Part shown: positions 49,801-57,955 of the stretch, piece by piece
Numbering within the stretch: the stretch's first letter is position 1
Layout of the letters: each line of letters begins with the position of its first letter
Assembly (NCBI RefSeq): GCF_028372415.1
Contig: NC_092875.1
Coordinates: 52,390,771 to 52,454,770 of the forward strand
From: Notamacropus eugenii
Taxonomy: Eukaryota; Chordata; Mammalia; Diprotodontia; Macropodidae
DNA: 64,000 bases
Direction: 5' to 3'
Notes under the pieces: generated by a model
Told to the model about the DNA's origin: nothing
Seen by the model: the letters and a program-made list of their open reading frames with translations, nothing else
The model's database searches: none
Position numbers and translations under genes: made by a program

Positions 49801-52800
49801 GAAAAAAACAACTCTTTAGAAAGAATTGTCCAAATGGAAAAGGAGGTAAAAATTCATGGAAGAAAATAACTCCTTAAAAAGTAGAATGAGCCAAATAGAA
49901 AAGGAGGTACAAAAGTTAACTGAAGAAAATAATTCCTTAAAAATTAGAATTGGTTAAGTGGAAGCTAATCACTTTATAGGACATCAAGAATCAATCGAAC
50001 AAAATCAAAAGGATGAAAAACAGAACAAAATATGAAATATCTCATTGGAAAAACAACTGACCTAGAAAATAGATCCAGGAGAGATAATTTAGGAATTGTT
50101 GGACTACCTGAAAGCCATGATTAAAAAAAGAGCCTGGACAACATCTTTCAAGAAATCATTAAGGAAAACTGCCTTGATATCCTAGAACTAGAGGGCAAAA
50201 TAGTAATCCAAAGAATTTACTGATCATCTCCTGAAAGTGATCTCAAAATGAAAACTTCCAGGAATAGTATAGCCAAATTCCAGACCTTTCAGGTAAAGGA
50301 GAAAATACTGCATATATTTTATAGAGTTAGAAAAAATAACAACAAAATTCATTGGGAAGAACAAAAGGTCAAGAGTATCAAGTGAATTAATTAAAACAAA
50401 TGTGAAAAAAGGTGGCCTAGCCATAGCAGATCTCAAAATGTATTATAAAGTGGTAATCATCCAAACTATTGGCACTGGAGTGGTGGATCAATGGAAAAGA
50501 TTAAGAACACAAGATATAGTAGGAAATGCTTATAGTAATCTAGAGTTCCATAAACCCAAGGACCTCTAAACTCACTCTTCAGCAAAAACTACTGGGAAAA
50601 CTGGAAAGCAGTTTGGCAGAAACTAGGTAAAGAGTAACATCTTAAACTGTATATCAAGATAAGATCAAAATGACTACATGGTTTAAACATAAAGGGTAAT
50701 ACCATAAGCAAATTGGGAGAGCAAGGAATGGTTAACTTGTCAGAATTATGGAGAAGACTTTATGAGTAAACAAAAGATAGAGAACATTATGAAATGCAAA
50801 ATGGATAATTTTGGTTACATTAAATTAAAAAAAGTTATGCACAAACTAAACCAAATGCAACCAAGATTAGAAGGAAAGCAGAAAGAAGGAAAACAATTTT
50901 GACAGAAAGTATTTCTGATAAAAGTTTAATGTCTCAATTATATAGAGAATTGAGTCAAATTTATAAGAATAAAAGTCTTTCCCTAAATGATAAATGGCCA
51001 AAGGATATGAAGAGGTAGTTTTCAGAATAAAGAAATCAAATCTATCTATAGTCATATGAAAAAACACTGTAAAGCACTATTGATCAGAGAAATGCAAAGT
51101 AAAACAACTCTGAAGTACCATCTCACACCTATCAGATTAACTAAAGTGGCAGAAAGGAAAATAACAAATCTTAGAGGGCATATGGGAAATTTGGGAACCA
51201 GTGCACTATTACCACTGGAGTTACGAACTGATCCAACCATTCTGGGGAGTGATTTAGAACTATACTCAAAGGTCTGTGCAAACTTTTTGATCAGCAATAT
51301 AAAGAAGAGAGAGAGAGAAAAATGGGAAAGGACCTATTTATACAAAAATATTTATTACAACTCTTTTTGTAGTGGCAAAGAATTAGAAAGTGAGTGGATG
51401 CCCACCATTTGGGGAATGGCTGAACAAACTGTGGTATATGATTGTAAGAAATGACGAGCAGGCAGATTTCAGAAGAACCTGGAAACAATTATATGAACAT
51501 TTTACATAGTAACAGCAACACTGTATGACGATTAACTCTCCATGACTTAGGTATTCTCAGCAATATAATGATCCAAGACAATTCCAAAGGACTCATGATG
51601 AAAAATGCTACCCACCTCCAAAGAAAGAACTGATGGAATCTGAATGCAGATTGAAGCATACTATTTTTCACTTTCTGTATTTTTTCATGTATTGGGTCTG
51701 TGTTTTCTTTTAAAACATATCTAATATGGAAATATATTTTGCAAGTTTGAACATGTATAATCTATGTCAAATTGCTTACAACCTCATGGAGGGAGAGTGG
51801 ACGTAGAGAGAGAGAGAAAATTTGGAACTCCAAATTTAAAAAAAATGAATATTAAGAATTGTCTTTACATGAAACTAGGGAAAAATAGAATATTATTTTA
51901 AAAGGCTAAACTTTAAAAAGGTAAAATCTTAAATTTTAAAGCGTACAAGTTTAAAAAGTCAATTTCACAAGTACAACATAGGGTAGACAGAGGTTGATAG
52001 TTATCAACTGGTCTGTAAAGTATCTGGGGGTTTTAGTGGTCTATAAGTTGAATATGAGTCAGCAACGTAATGAGATAACCAAAAGGATTAATTAAATATT
52101 AATCTAAGTTATAAGAGGAATAGTATTCAGCACTAAATGAGTCTTTTTTCAAATAATAATGAAGCAATTTGTTGAAGGAGAGAGGAGAGGATGAAATCAA
52201 AGGAATTCATAGAGAGGTTGGCCTTGGTAAGAAGAGTAATTTTTTCATTAGAGACACAGAGAAGAGAAAAGGGGGATGTTGTTTAGGCATTTTGAGATAT
52301 GGTTAAGGGAAAAAGAGGGAGGTCATGGCAAATGGCCTCTTTTTTCAGTAAAGTATGGGAAAAGGTTCTCAGCTGATTCAGAATATGTGAAGGAGGTGGG
52401 GTTGGCAGTTTAATGAGAGATGAAAAAGAATTGGGACAACTTTTATAGGGAACACCAAAGATCATCAAATGCGGGATGAGAAGGGAGTTATAGTGAGTTT
52501 GATTTGGCTACAGTGTTGAGTTCTAGGTACCATATTTTAGGAAAAACTTTGAAAAACTGGAGGAAGTTGTAAAGAGAATGATCAGGATAGTCATGGGCCT
52601 TGGACTCAAGCTGATTATAATTATAATTTATTTATTATGATTATGATTGTGAATATGATGAGCCTGGGGAAAATAAAATAAATGGAGGGCATAGTTAACG
52701 TCTGTAAATACTTAGACGGCCATTGTGTGGAAGACAGCTCCAGAGGGAAGAACGATGCTCAGTGGAAGGAAGCTAGAGAGGGCCAGATTTAGTCTTGATG

Positions 52801-55800
52801 TAAGACCAAACTTCTTAACAAAGAGAGATGTTCTAAAATAGACTGGGCTGCCTTGAAAAATATGGGGTTTGCCCTCCCTGGAGAATGTCAAGTAGAGGTG
52901 ATGTGAACATTTTTTGAGTAATTATAAAGGAGAATTTTGTTCAGTTATGACAGCCTTTCTGGTCCTTTTTAATGTTGAGATTCTATGATTCTGAAAGTAC
53001 GGGTTCAGAGTAAGGATAGGAAGATGGAGAGATCACACAGCAAATACATTTATTTCTGATCACTATGGAGTACTGTGGATGGTGTACTGGAAGACCTGAG
53101 TTCAAATCCAGCCTTAGAACTTACTAGCTGTGTGACCTTGGGCGGGTCACTTAACGTCTGTCTTAGATTCCTCATATGTAAAATGAGGACAATCATAGCC
53201 CCTTCCACAGAGCTGTGAGAATCAAATGATATGATATTTGTAAAGTGCTTTACAAATCTTAAAAGTGCTTTATTGTTACTAGCTTTCGTCATTATCATAA
53301 TCAATCAGTCCCAGGGCTTGTTTCAGGGGATTAACCTGGCACCTGCCCTTATCCAGGGACTGCTCACCTGCTTAGGGTATCCATTCCAGATCGTCTCTGG
53401 CTGGCCAAACCAGGTTTCCTGTAAAAAACAACAGACGTATTCTAGACACTACTTTCAGAATAACTAGTACCCACAAGTAATGGTTCCTTCCCAAAGCTTT
53501 GAGCCTTCTCCTAGGGAACTCTAAATACTCGATAGAAATGATTGCACTGCCTCCTTATATCATTTCCTATCCTTATTCTGGCCACCTCCTCCCCAGGTTC
53601 AGGACAAGTCAGAATCAGACTCATGAGGTATAATCTCTGGTTAGATGAGAGACTTGACCTTTGTTCCTTTCTATATCCCTTCAGATCATTAATATCTGAT
53701 CTTTCTGTTAGCTAGGGAGTATGGGCTGGGTTGGAGAGGGCTGTCAAATTATGGAGCTTCCAAATGATTGAAACATTTAACTAGTTTTTCTGTTTTTTTT
53801 TTTAAAGTTTAAAGGTTTTAGCAGCGTAATATGGCAGCCCAAAGAGCTAATTGGACATTGCGCTGCCTTAAGTTTCCAGGAGTAGGGAGGAGTAATCGAA
53901 CTGTGTTGTGTTCTCATCAGACCTCATCTGAAGGATTGGGTATAGTTCTACGTCTCATGATTTAAGAAGAAAATGGACAAGCAAAGGAGTGTCCAGAGGA
54001 GGGCAACCAGTAACAAGAAGTAGGTGAATTTTTCTAGAATATGTAATCTATGAAAGGGCTTATGTGTGATAAGCCTCAAAAGAGATTAAAATCAAACTGT
54101 AAAGGGCTTTACAGGTCAAAGATGACAGTTTGTATTTTATCAGAGAGGCAAAAGAGAATCATTTAAGTTTTTGGGGGAGGAAAGTGACATGGTCAGATGG
54201 TAGCTTTAGGAACAAGAGGATAGACTGTTAGAAGCGAGACGATGGGGCTGCAGAACTAATTAGGAGGCTGTTGCAATGGTGGGTAGCAAAGGTAATGAGG
54301 GTCTGAATTAGGTCTCTGGTGGCAGTAGAGAGAAGGAAATGGTTTCTATGGATGTTATGAAAATAGAATAAGCAAGACTTGGCCATTGATTAGATGGGAA
54401 GGGCTTTGAATTCATGTCACATGAGGATTTGTTAGAGAAACTGAGCATATTTAACCTGGAGAAGTGTCAAAGGGAGCACGATGATTGTATTAAGTCAGTT
54501 ATCATGAGGAGGAGGGATTTACTTTGTTCTGCTTGGTTCCAGAAAGCAGAACCAGGAGTAATGGGTAGAAGTTAAAAAGAGGCCAATTTTGGCTTAATCT
54601 CAGGAAAAACTTCTTACAGAGCTGTCCCAAAGTGGGATGGGCTACTCTGGGATGTCTTCTTCCTACATGGAAGCCAAAGCTGGGTGATGGTCATTTGTCG
54701 TGCGTGTTATAGAGTGGACTCCTTTCTCATATGGATTGGACAAGATGGTTGCTGAGGTCCTTTCCAGTTCCCAATTCCTGGGACTCTGGGATCCACTCCT
54801 TTCTCTTCCCCTCCCCAACCAAGCCTGGACTTTCTCCCTCTGAAACCTTCATTTCTATCATTGAGGGCACAATTTCTGTTTCATTTCTCATCTTACATAC
54901 CCTGTCTTTTGGTCAGACTAACCAGTCTAGCTACATCACCCTTAGAGAAGCTGCAATGTGGGGTGATATAAGAGGATGAAGGATATAATTTAAGGTTGAT
55001 GGGGGGAGGGAAATGGATTGGCAATAAGGTAGGGGTGGGGTGACAGTGAAATAGATAGGAAGGGAAGGGAACAGGAGGAGAGAGTGAAGATAAAGCACGT
55101 GTGTGGAGCCTAAGAAGGCAGAGAATGGAGCAGAAGAATCAAGAAGAGGAGAATCAAGGCAATGAGAATGGAAAGGATTAAGGGACAGAGAGGCCACAGA
55201 AATGACATGGGATGAAGTGGGGAGAAAGATGATGAGAATGAAACACAGAGAGGACAAAAAATCACAAAGGCTTTAGCGAGAGGGTCGATGGGTATGTGGA
55301 CATGGGAATGGACACAAAGGATGGGTAAAGCAAGAAGGGACAAAGTGCACAGTATGGGAACAGGGAACAAAGAGGACGGGGAGAAAAAAGATGAGGGGAT
55401 AGAAGGGATTGGAAGAAGATGGAAGAGGATGAATGGGAAGAAAAAGGCAGAAGGACAAAGATAATGGGAATGGAGAGGATGAGGAGTCCAAGGAGGAGGG
55501 ATAGTCATGTGGTGGGGATGGGACAGGACATACTCACATTGCAGAAGATGAACAAGCCTCCAAAGGAAGAACAGGAGTAAAATACAAATTTCGAACTGAA
55601 AATACAGAATGGGGTAGAGATGAATGGATGAGGTCATATTGCTGGGGGTGGAGGGATGAACAAATTGTGGGGCCCCTGCTTTCTAAGTCAGACCTGATTC
55701 CATGACCCACTGACCCAAGTCTAGGTACCTTGGAGCCAGTCTGCCATCAGGTCGCCCCCAACTCACCAAGATTCTGAGAACTTCTTGCTCAATAATGGTC

Positions 55801-57955
55801 GTTTTTGGTTTCTCCGGTGAAGAAACCAGCGCTCGGCTTGCCTCACAGAGAGGCTGCACTGGCTGGCCAGGTGATCCAGCTCATCCTGGAGACATCAGGA
55901 AAAGGTTAGGGGTAGAATGGACAAAGGAGGACCTTAGCTTCAGGTGACTACCTTCTCCCCTAAGCTTATATAGTCTCCGTAATTAGAGAGTGCCCCCTCT
56001 GCTCCCCAGGGGCGTGGAGGCTTCCAAGAGCATGGCCTGTTCTTGAGCCTAGTCTCCAGGAGTAGGGCCCAAGGGGTTTCCTCCTTCCCTAAGACTTTCA
56101 CCCTGCCCTAGACTGGGATACAACTGCCCCAGTAAAAGCATTCCTCAAACCACACCCTGGGTCCTGCATACTATACCCGTGATACCCTTTGGGGAAGAGG
56201 AGGTTCACACTGGGGGAGAGATGAAAACTAACCATTCCCTGCCTTCACTGAGCTTACATTTTATTGGGGGAGACATGATGTGTACATGTAACTAAGTACA
56301 AAATAGATGTAAAGAAATACAAAGTAATTTCAAGAGAATATTATTAAATGAGAAAATTGGGAAAAGTTTCTTGAAGGAGGTAGGAGCCTTGAAGGAGAGC
56401 ATTCCAGACATAGGAACCAGCCTATACGATGGCATTGGGATGGGAGATGGAATGTCAGTTACAAATAACAAGAGTAGGTGAATTTGGCTAGAACAGAGTG
56501 TATGGGAATAATGATGTACAATAAATCTGGAAAGATGAGTTCAATTGTAAAGGGCTTTGCAGGTCAAAAAGAACCGTATTTAACTTGGAGTGAAGGGGAT
56601 GGTTTCAGGAGATGTTACGGAAACAGAATCAGCTAGACTTGAATATGGAGATGAGGTATTGGGAATGACTTATAGGGAGAAAACCATGTCTATAGAACAC
56701 AGAATGGTCAAAGGTACAAATGACTTTAGAGATCATCCTATCATTTTTCAGATAAAACAACTAAGGCTCCAAAAAAGGGTCAAGTGACTTGACTAAGGTC
56801 ACAAAGCAAGTCAGCAGAGGTTGGATTAGAACTCAGTTCCAGTGAATTCTTAATCCTGTCTGAGGTTAGACGTTGGTAGAACTTGATGCTCAGAGTATCC
56901 CGCTCACTAGAGGAAACAAGAACACAGAGAGCAGGTGTTTGAGTGAGCCCTGGGCACACTTTTTACTCAAGGACCACTGAACATCAGAGACTTCCCTATT
57001 GAAGGGGATGGAGACTTAAACCTCCCAGCATCCTTAATGATATCCTAAACTGGGGCCTGCTCACCTTTTTGGGATTCTTACTCTGGGTCTGGAAAAATGA
57101 CTCCAGGATTGGGTTGGGAGTAGCCTTGATCCTGATGGAGTCACGCACACCCAGAGCTCTGCCCAAGGACAGCCATATGAACCTGTGAGAGGAAACAGGA
57201 GTTGAGGACACAGGAAGTCTTCTATTTATGGCCCTTTGGGAGCCCTCTGCCAAATCTCGCCCACCAACTGACCTATCACAGCCAATTTGGCATGGCCTGC
57301 AGGAGATGGGGCATGGGAGGAGGATGTTTGAAGAGGATGGGGTACTTGTGGGGCACATATTGGATGCTTAGCCAAGAGGAAAAGATCACATATTTTCCCT
57401 GTGGAAAGAGATGCTGGGCTGTCAGGAAAGGGGACAGGAATATCCCTTTTAGGGGATTAGATGGGCTCCCCAAGATTCAGGGCCACAGTCAAAGACCAAA
57501 TGTTCTTCCCACTGAAATTCATGAAATATTTGGTAAATACCTATTGTGCTACTAAGCCCTGTGCACAGAGCTAGGGAGAGATATGGATTTTAAAATGTCC
57601 TTACCTTTGATAAGTTTGTGATCTGATAGGTTAATAAGGCACCCATATATATCGGATTTTTAGCAAAGATATTTGATGGAAAGATTTTTTTCATAGTAAA
57701 GGCTTTCTAAAAACAAAAGGCATTAACAAAGTTTTAAATTTTTTTAAAGGGGGTAAGGGAAAACCCTCCACAGCTAACTCACCTCTCAGTACCATATCTA
57801 ATGACTATGAAGACGAATGTCAGGGGAATGGCTGCCAGCAGATCTTTGGGGTGAGGGTATGTGATGCCATCTGAATCTTCTATGTCAGCCCATGTGTACT
57901 GAGGGGGCATCCAGTACTCATCCTTCCAAAATGACTTGTACAGGGTGGCCAGCAT
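35437..57955 (-). CDS. CERS4: Ceramide synthase, CERS4-like; ten coding exons, 390 aa
   Basis: Ceramide synthases join a fatty acyl-CoA to a sphingoid base in the endoplasmic reticulum membrane. I joined ten minus-strand exons: 57955-57783, 57182-57065, 55885-55767, 55595-55538, 53418-53368, 42953-42861, 42329-42201, 38666-38560, 38248-38092 and 35604-35437. Every border is AG/GT, the phases agree, and the 1173 nt encode 390 residues plus TAA, close to the 394 of human CERS4. Order: membrane segment about 37-55, Hox-like domain about 75-130 (ERWF, RRNQ), TLC domain about 131-332 with H212-H213 and H239-D240 plus D243, then an acidic tail with D339-A-R-S-D-T-E345. The [10 protein letters not shown] and [11 protein letters not shown] stretches are nearest CERS4; some of the TLC core (GTLVMI.HDV) also recalls CERS3. 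No stop or frameshift was found, so it looks functional. Whether it is the CERS4 orthologue or a paralogue is inference. The start codon lies one base after a splice acceptor, so a noncoding upstream exon is expected but was not located. Confidence 0.93.
35640..36160 (-). mobile_element. L2 LINE fragment in intron 9
   Basis: Reverse L2 3' region: ttaaggaacttcccttctat, catgtgcaaagacacagaga, tgtgaggcatggcaagaagg. It starts about 35 bases upstream of the last exon, so the acceptor region has stayed free of it. Confidence 0.75.
36264..36308. repeat. 15-bp minisatellite, three perfect copies
   Basis: The unit GATCCATTGCTCCTG occurs three times in perfect tandem. Confidence 0.95.
36590..37560 (+). 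mobile_element. L2 LINE internal region
   Basis: Pyrimidine-rich, coding-like text with ggactttcacatacctatgg and ttcttttatccaatcatcat resembles the L2 ORF2 region of marsupials. A reverse L2 piece follows at 37575. Identification is by style rather than by clear motifs. Confidence 0.5.
37575..37745 (-). mobile_element. L2 LINE fragment
   Basis: Contains ttcaggtgaaaggtgatgag and taggtagaaatgacaagatt, the reverse L2 text also seen at 43800-43920. Confidence 0.65.
37780..37876. repeat. (CT)n/(CTGT)n/(CA)n compound microsatellite
   Basis: Runs of TCTC, TCTG and CTGT, then CACACACACA. The open frames here (RERERQ) are repeat artefacts. Confidence 0.9.
38092..38248 (-). CDS. CERS4: CERS4-like coding exon 9 (specificity loop and last helix)
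   Basis: A 157-nt exon coding the end of K283 through Q335. It opens V-I-Y-T-S-Y, then a loop 290-298 that differs strongly from human CERS4, then FFGYYF (shared with CERS4) and [15 protein letters not shown] at the end of the last helix. The acceptor is TCTTACAG and the donor GTACAT is weaker than the others but still GT. This loop sits in the region known to set acyl-chain preference. Confidence 0.93.
38560..38666 (-). CDS. CERS4: CERS4-like coding exon 8 (fifth membrane helix)
   Basis: A 107-nt exon coding residues 248-282 and two bases of K283. It starts [10 protein letters not shown], matching the KMxNYxxW stretch after the Lag1 motif, then a hydrophobic helix ending ISRLIFFPN. The acceptor is CTTCCAG and the donor GTAAGC. 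Confidence 0.94.
39040..39400 (+). mobile_element. L2 LINE 3' region
   Basis: Direct-orientation L2: cttgcctggattactgtatg, caaagtaatcttcctccact, ttctctacaatctccaggat, caaagcccctcatgacttac. Confidence 0.85.
39425..39565 (-). mobile_element. RTE-tailed SINE
   Basis: Carries ctgtctgactctccatgacc, ttcttggcaaagatactgga and gtggtttgccatttccttcc, the reverse of the BovB/RTE-type tail used by marsupial tRNA SINEs. Confidence 0.85.
39600..41660. other. Unassigned sequence in intron 7
   Basis: About 2 kb with no gene or repeat that I can name. It has short T runs (40238-40250) and no splice-flanked frame consistent with the ceramide synthase. Confidence 0.4.
41690..41930 (+). mobile_element. RTE-tailed tRNA SINE
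   Basis: Head gataagcggtgtggtggata, middle cagatacctagtagctgtat, tail gagaaggaaatggtaaaaca through catgactgaacaactaagca and CAACA. Lies 270 bp from exon 7. Confidence 0.88.
42201..42329 (-). CDS. CERS4: CERS4-like coding exon 7 (catalytic Lag1 motif)
   Basis: A 129-nt exon coding residues 205-247, the core of the Lag1 motif. I see H212-H213 in S-I-I-H-H-F and H239-D240 with D243 in L-H-D-V-S-D, the residues required for acyl transfer in this family. [11 protein letters not shown] is identical to CERS4 over 11 residues. The acceptor is TTCCCAG and the donor GTGAGT. No active-site residue is lost. Confidence 0.96.
42861..42953 (-). CDS. CERS4: CERS4-like coding exon 6 (third membrane helix)
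   Basis: A 93-nt exon coding residues 174-204. The helix contains [13 protein letters not shown], matching WYLLELGFYLSLL of CERS4, and ends D-V-K-R-K, a family hallmark just before the catalytic exon. The acceptor is CCCTCAG at 42954-42955 and the donor GTGAGT starts at 42860. The usual P-F-D before V-K-R-K is T-H-D here. Confidence 0.94.
42962..43129. other. Unassigned intron sequence upstream of exon 6
   Basis: A short stretch of intron 5 with no repeat or gene that I recognise, apart from L2-like text beginning near 43130. Confidence 0.4.
43265..43375. repeat. (CATA)n/(TATG)n microsatellite
   Basis: Imperfect ACAT and TATG tetranucleotide runs interrupt the L2 remnant. Confidence 0.85.
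44235..44505 (-). mobile_element. MIR-family SINE
   Basis: The stretch with gcaaagcactttacatatgt, tccagatggaaacagggctaag, tgacttccccaaggtcacac and a tRNA-like end is a reverse-oriented MIR/CORE-SINE. Confidence 0.8.
44637..44760 (+). mobile_element. tRNA-headed SINE fragment
   Basis: It opens ggcagtttgatagcacagtgg, the tRNA-like head with A and B boxes seen in marsupial CORE-SINEs, and ends in a TTATTATTATT tail. The tail end was the target of the half-L1. Confidence 0.7.
44773..45194 (+). promoter_or_regulatory. GC-rich leader of the half-L1, probable internal promoter
   Basis: About 420 bp between the target duplication and the ORF1 start, richer in G+C and CpG than its surroundings (for example GCGGCCGCG near 44798). 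L1-class elements carry an internal promoter in this position; its presence here is inferred from place and composition. It does not resemble the leader of the L1 starting at 49004. Confidence 0.5.
45195..46292 (+). CDS. L1/HAL1 ORF1 protein, intact, 365 aa
   Basis: This is an RNA-binding, trimer-forming ORF1 protein of the L1 type; such proteins coat the element RNA in the cytoplasm and act as nucleic-acid chaperones. The ATG at 45195 follows the leader and begins [15 protein letters not shown]. Residues about 60-175 form a long coiled coil that includes a 21-residue repeat from 103 to 158. The RRM region follows, with [10 protein letters not shown] near 197-206 and I-R-I-T-Q-D-L-A, then the C-terminal domain with R-I-T-Y-P-A-K-L-S and a final K-R-P-E-L-K-R-K. 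The length is close to that of other L1 ORF1 proteins (human 338 aa). No stop or shift was seen. Whether it is expressed is unknown. Confidence 0.9.
   Translation: MPRKGKKTKTIEGYFLGEQVSPPLPSDEEERCSPSGEDTEVSASTSQPTQWDQFWEKVIKSSKNFQNYVREVEEKLGRAIKDLQAKYEQQISSLLKETQKNAEENNTLKNRLTQLAKEVQEANEEKNAFKSRISQMEKEIQKLTEENSSFKIRMEQMEANDFMRNQEIAKQNQKNEKMEDNVKYLIGKTTDLENRSRRDNLKIMGLSESHDQKKSLDIIFHEIIKENCPDILEPEGKINIERIHRSPPEKDPKRETPRNIVAKFQNSQVKEKILQAVRKKQFKYCGNTIRITQDLAASTLRDRRAWNRIFQKSKELGLKPRITYPAKLSIILQGKNWSFNEIEDFQAFLMKRPELKRKFDFQTQE
47401..47940 (-). pseudogene. Probable processed retrocopy (3' UTR-like) inserted in L2
   Basis: Read on the minus strand, a GC-rich body (47510-47760) is followed by AATAAA (about 47430) and then an A8 tract at 47408-47401, which is the order expected of a reverse-transcribed mRNA 3' end. 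An A-rich (AAAAC/AAAAT)n segment lies at 47780-47815. The L2 sequence stops at 47400 and resumes near 47942, which bounds the insert. No parent gene is recognised and no clear target duplication was found. It could be an unknown SINE instead. Confidence 0.45.
48530..49003 (+). mobile_element. CR1/L3 LINE fragment, left of L1 insertion
   Basis: Text such as gacccagaagctagacaagc, atttgacaaaatccctcagg and tttatcaatgagttggataaaggc matches the reverse transcriptase region of CR1/L3 elements. A TA-rich microsatellite lies at 48780-48865. The same element appears to continue at about 51910 after the L1. Confidence 0.7.
48780..48865. repeat. (TATG)n/(TA)n microsatellite
   Basis: A run of TATATATG, GTATATA and ACACAC units inside the CR1 fragment. 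Confidence 0.85.
49004..51870 (+). mobile_element. L1 LINE with large internal deletion
   Basis: It starts with the L1 leader (aggcagagccaagatggtgg), runs through a decayed ORF1 (about 49570-50310, coiled-coil repeats and the gagataatttaggaattg RNA-binding stretch), then jumps near 50315 to the C-terminal part of ORF2 (gttagaaaaaataacaacaa) and on to the 3' end with atttggaactccaaattt near 51820. The endonuclease and reverse transcriptase core is missing. It interrupts a CR1 fragment. Confidence 0.8.
51905..52130 (+). mobile_element. CR1/L3 LINE fragment, right of L1 insertion
   Basis: The text tcaatttcacaagtacaaca, tctgggggttttagtggtct and gttgaatatgagtcagcaac follows on in CR1 order from the piece ending at about 49000. 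This shows that the L1 landed in a pre-existing CR1. Confidence 0.6.
52140..52490 (-). mobile_element. L2 LINE fragment
   Basis: It shares many runs with 48140-48520 (for example ggatgaaatcaaaggaa, gagaggttggcc, gatatgg.taagggaaaaag), so it is another copy of the same L2 region in the same orientation. Confidence 0.6.
52490..52995 (+). mobile_element. CR1/L3 LINE 3' end
   Basis: Contains ggctacagtgttgagttcta, the agctccagagggaagaacgat stretch and a terminal ggtcctttttaatgttgaga plus ttctatgattct, the hallmark 3' end of CR1/L3. Confidence 0.7.
53065..53290 (+). mobile_element. MIR/CORE-SINE
   Basis: Full order visible: tRNA-like part, ttactagctgtgtgacct, tgtaaaatgaggacaatcat, then tttgtaaagtgctttacaaa. 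It lies 80 bp from coding exon 5. Confidence 0.85.
53368..53418 (-). CDS. CERS4: CERS4-like coding exon 5
   Basis: A 51-nt exon coding residues 157-173, [17 protein letters not shown]. It matches the loop that in CERS3 ends VWNGYPKQ and in CERS4 ends CWDRYPNQ. The acceptor is TTTACAG and the donor GTGAGC. The length is that of the corresponding family exon. The next exon is 10.4 kb away because repeats have filled the intron. Confidence 0.92.
53820..54790 (+). mobile_element. CR1/L3 LINE fragment split by an L2
   Basis: The outer parts (53820-54015 and 54410-54790) match CR1: cagcgtaatatggcagccca, tttaacctggagaagtgtca, aaagtgggatgggctactct and the final ggtcctttccagttcccaat. The middle, 54015-54410, matches reverse L2 (gtaaagggctttacaggtca, gctgttgcaatggtgggtag). 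Confidence 0.7.
54980..55510. repeat. Purine-rich tract in intron 4
   Basis: About 500 bases dominated by A and G on the plus strand (pyrimidine-rich on the gene's strand), with AGGA, GGGA and GAAG motifs but no clean period. It begins just 3' of the exon 4 donor. It may be a decayed simple repeat or L2 leader; no coding signal was seen. Confidence 0.6.
55538..55595 (-). CDS. CERS4: CERS4-like coding exon 4 (second membrane helix)
   Basis: A short 58-nt exon coding the end of C137 through N156, with acceptor TTTTCAG and donor GTGAGT. It reads [19 protein letters not shown], aligned with the helix that opens the TLC domain. Where CERS3 and CERS4 have W-R-F this protein has S-K-F. The final Asn joins Glu-Thr of the next exon to create a new N-E-T sequon. 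A long purine-rich stretch follows in the intron. Confidence 0.9.
55767..55885 (-). CDS. CERS4: CERS4-like coding exon 3 (Hox-like domain)
   Basis: Residues 98-136 and two bases of C137. It carries the C-terminal half of the Hox-like domain with Q-A-E-R-W-F and R-R-N-Q-K-R-P, the basic end that is conserved in CERS2 to CERS6 and known to matter for activity. The acceptor TCTCCAG lies at 55886-55887 and the donor GTGAGT starts at 55766. Length 119 nt keeps frame with the neighbours. Confidence 0.94.
56210..56650 (-). mobile_element. L2 LINE fragment in intron 2
   Basis: Reverse L2: ccctgccttcactgagctta, ggagagcattccagacatag, gatgggagatggaatgtcag, gtaaagggctttgcaggtca. Confidence 0.85.
56700..56860 (-). 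mobile_element. MIR/L3-type SINE
   Basis: Contains tagagatcatcctatcattt, caagtgacttgactaaggtc and agaactcagttccagtg, in the reverse SINE order. Confidence 0.7.
57065..57182 (-). CDS. CERS4: CERS4-like coding exon 2
   Basis: Residues 58-97. The acceptor is CTCACAG at 57183-57184 and the donor GTGAGC starts at 57064. The translation begins [15 protein letters not shown], which aligns with the CERS4 segment RFIGLPLSRWLGVRD after the first helix. It ends with K-N-P-K-K in phase 0, at the start of the Hox-like domain. Length is 118 nt. Confidence 0.93.

Noticed and set aside
55110-55637. 175-residue minus-strand frame rich in Pro, Ser and Leu
   Set aside because: It reads the purine tract in reverse and crosses exon 4 in the wrong frame.
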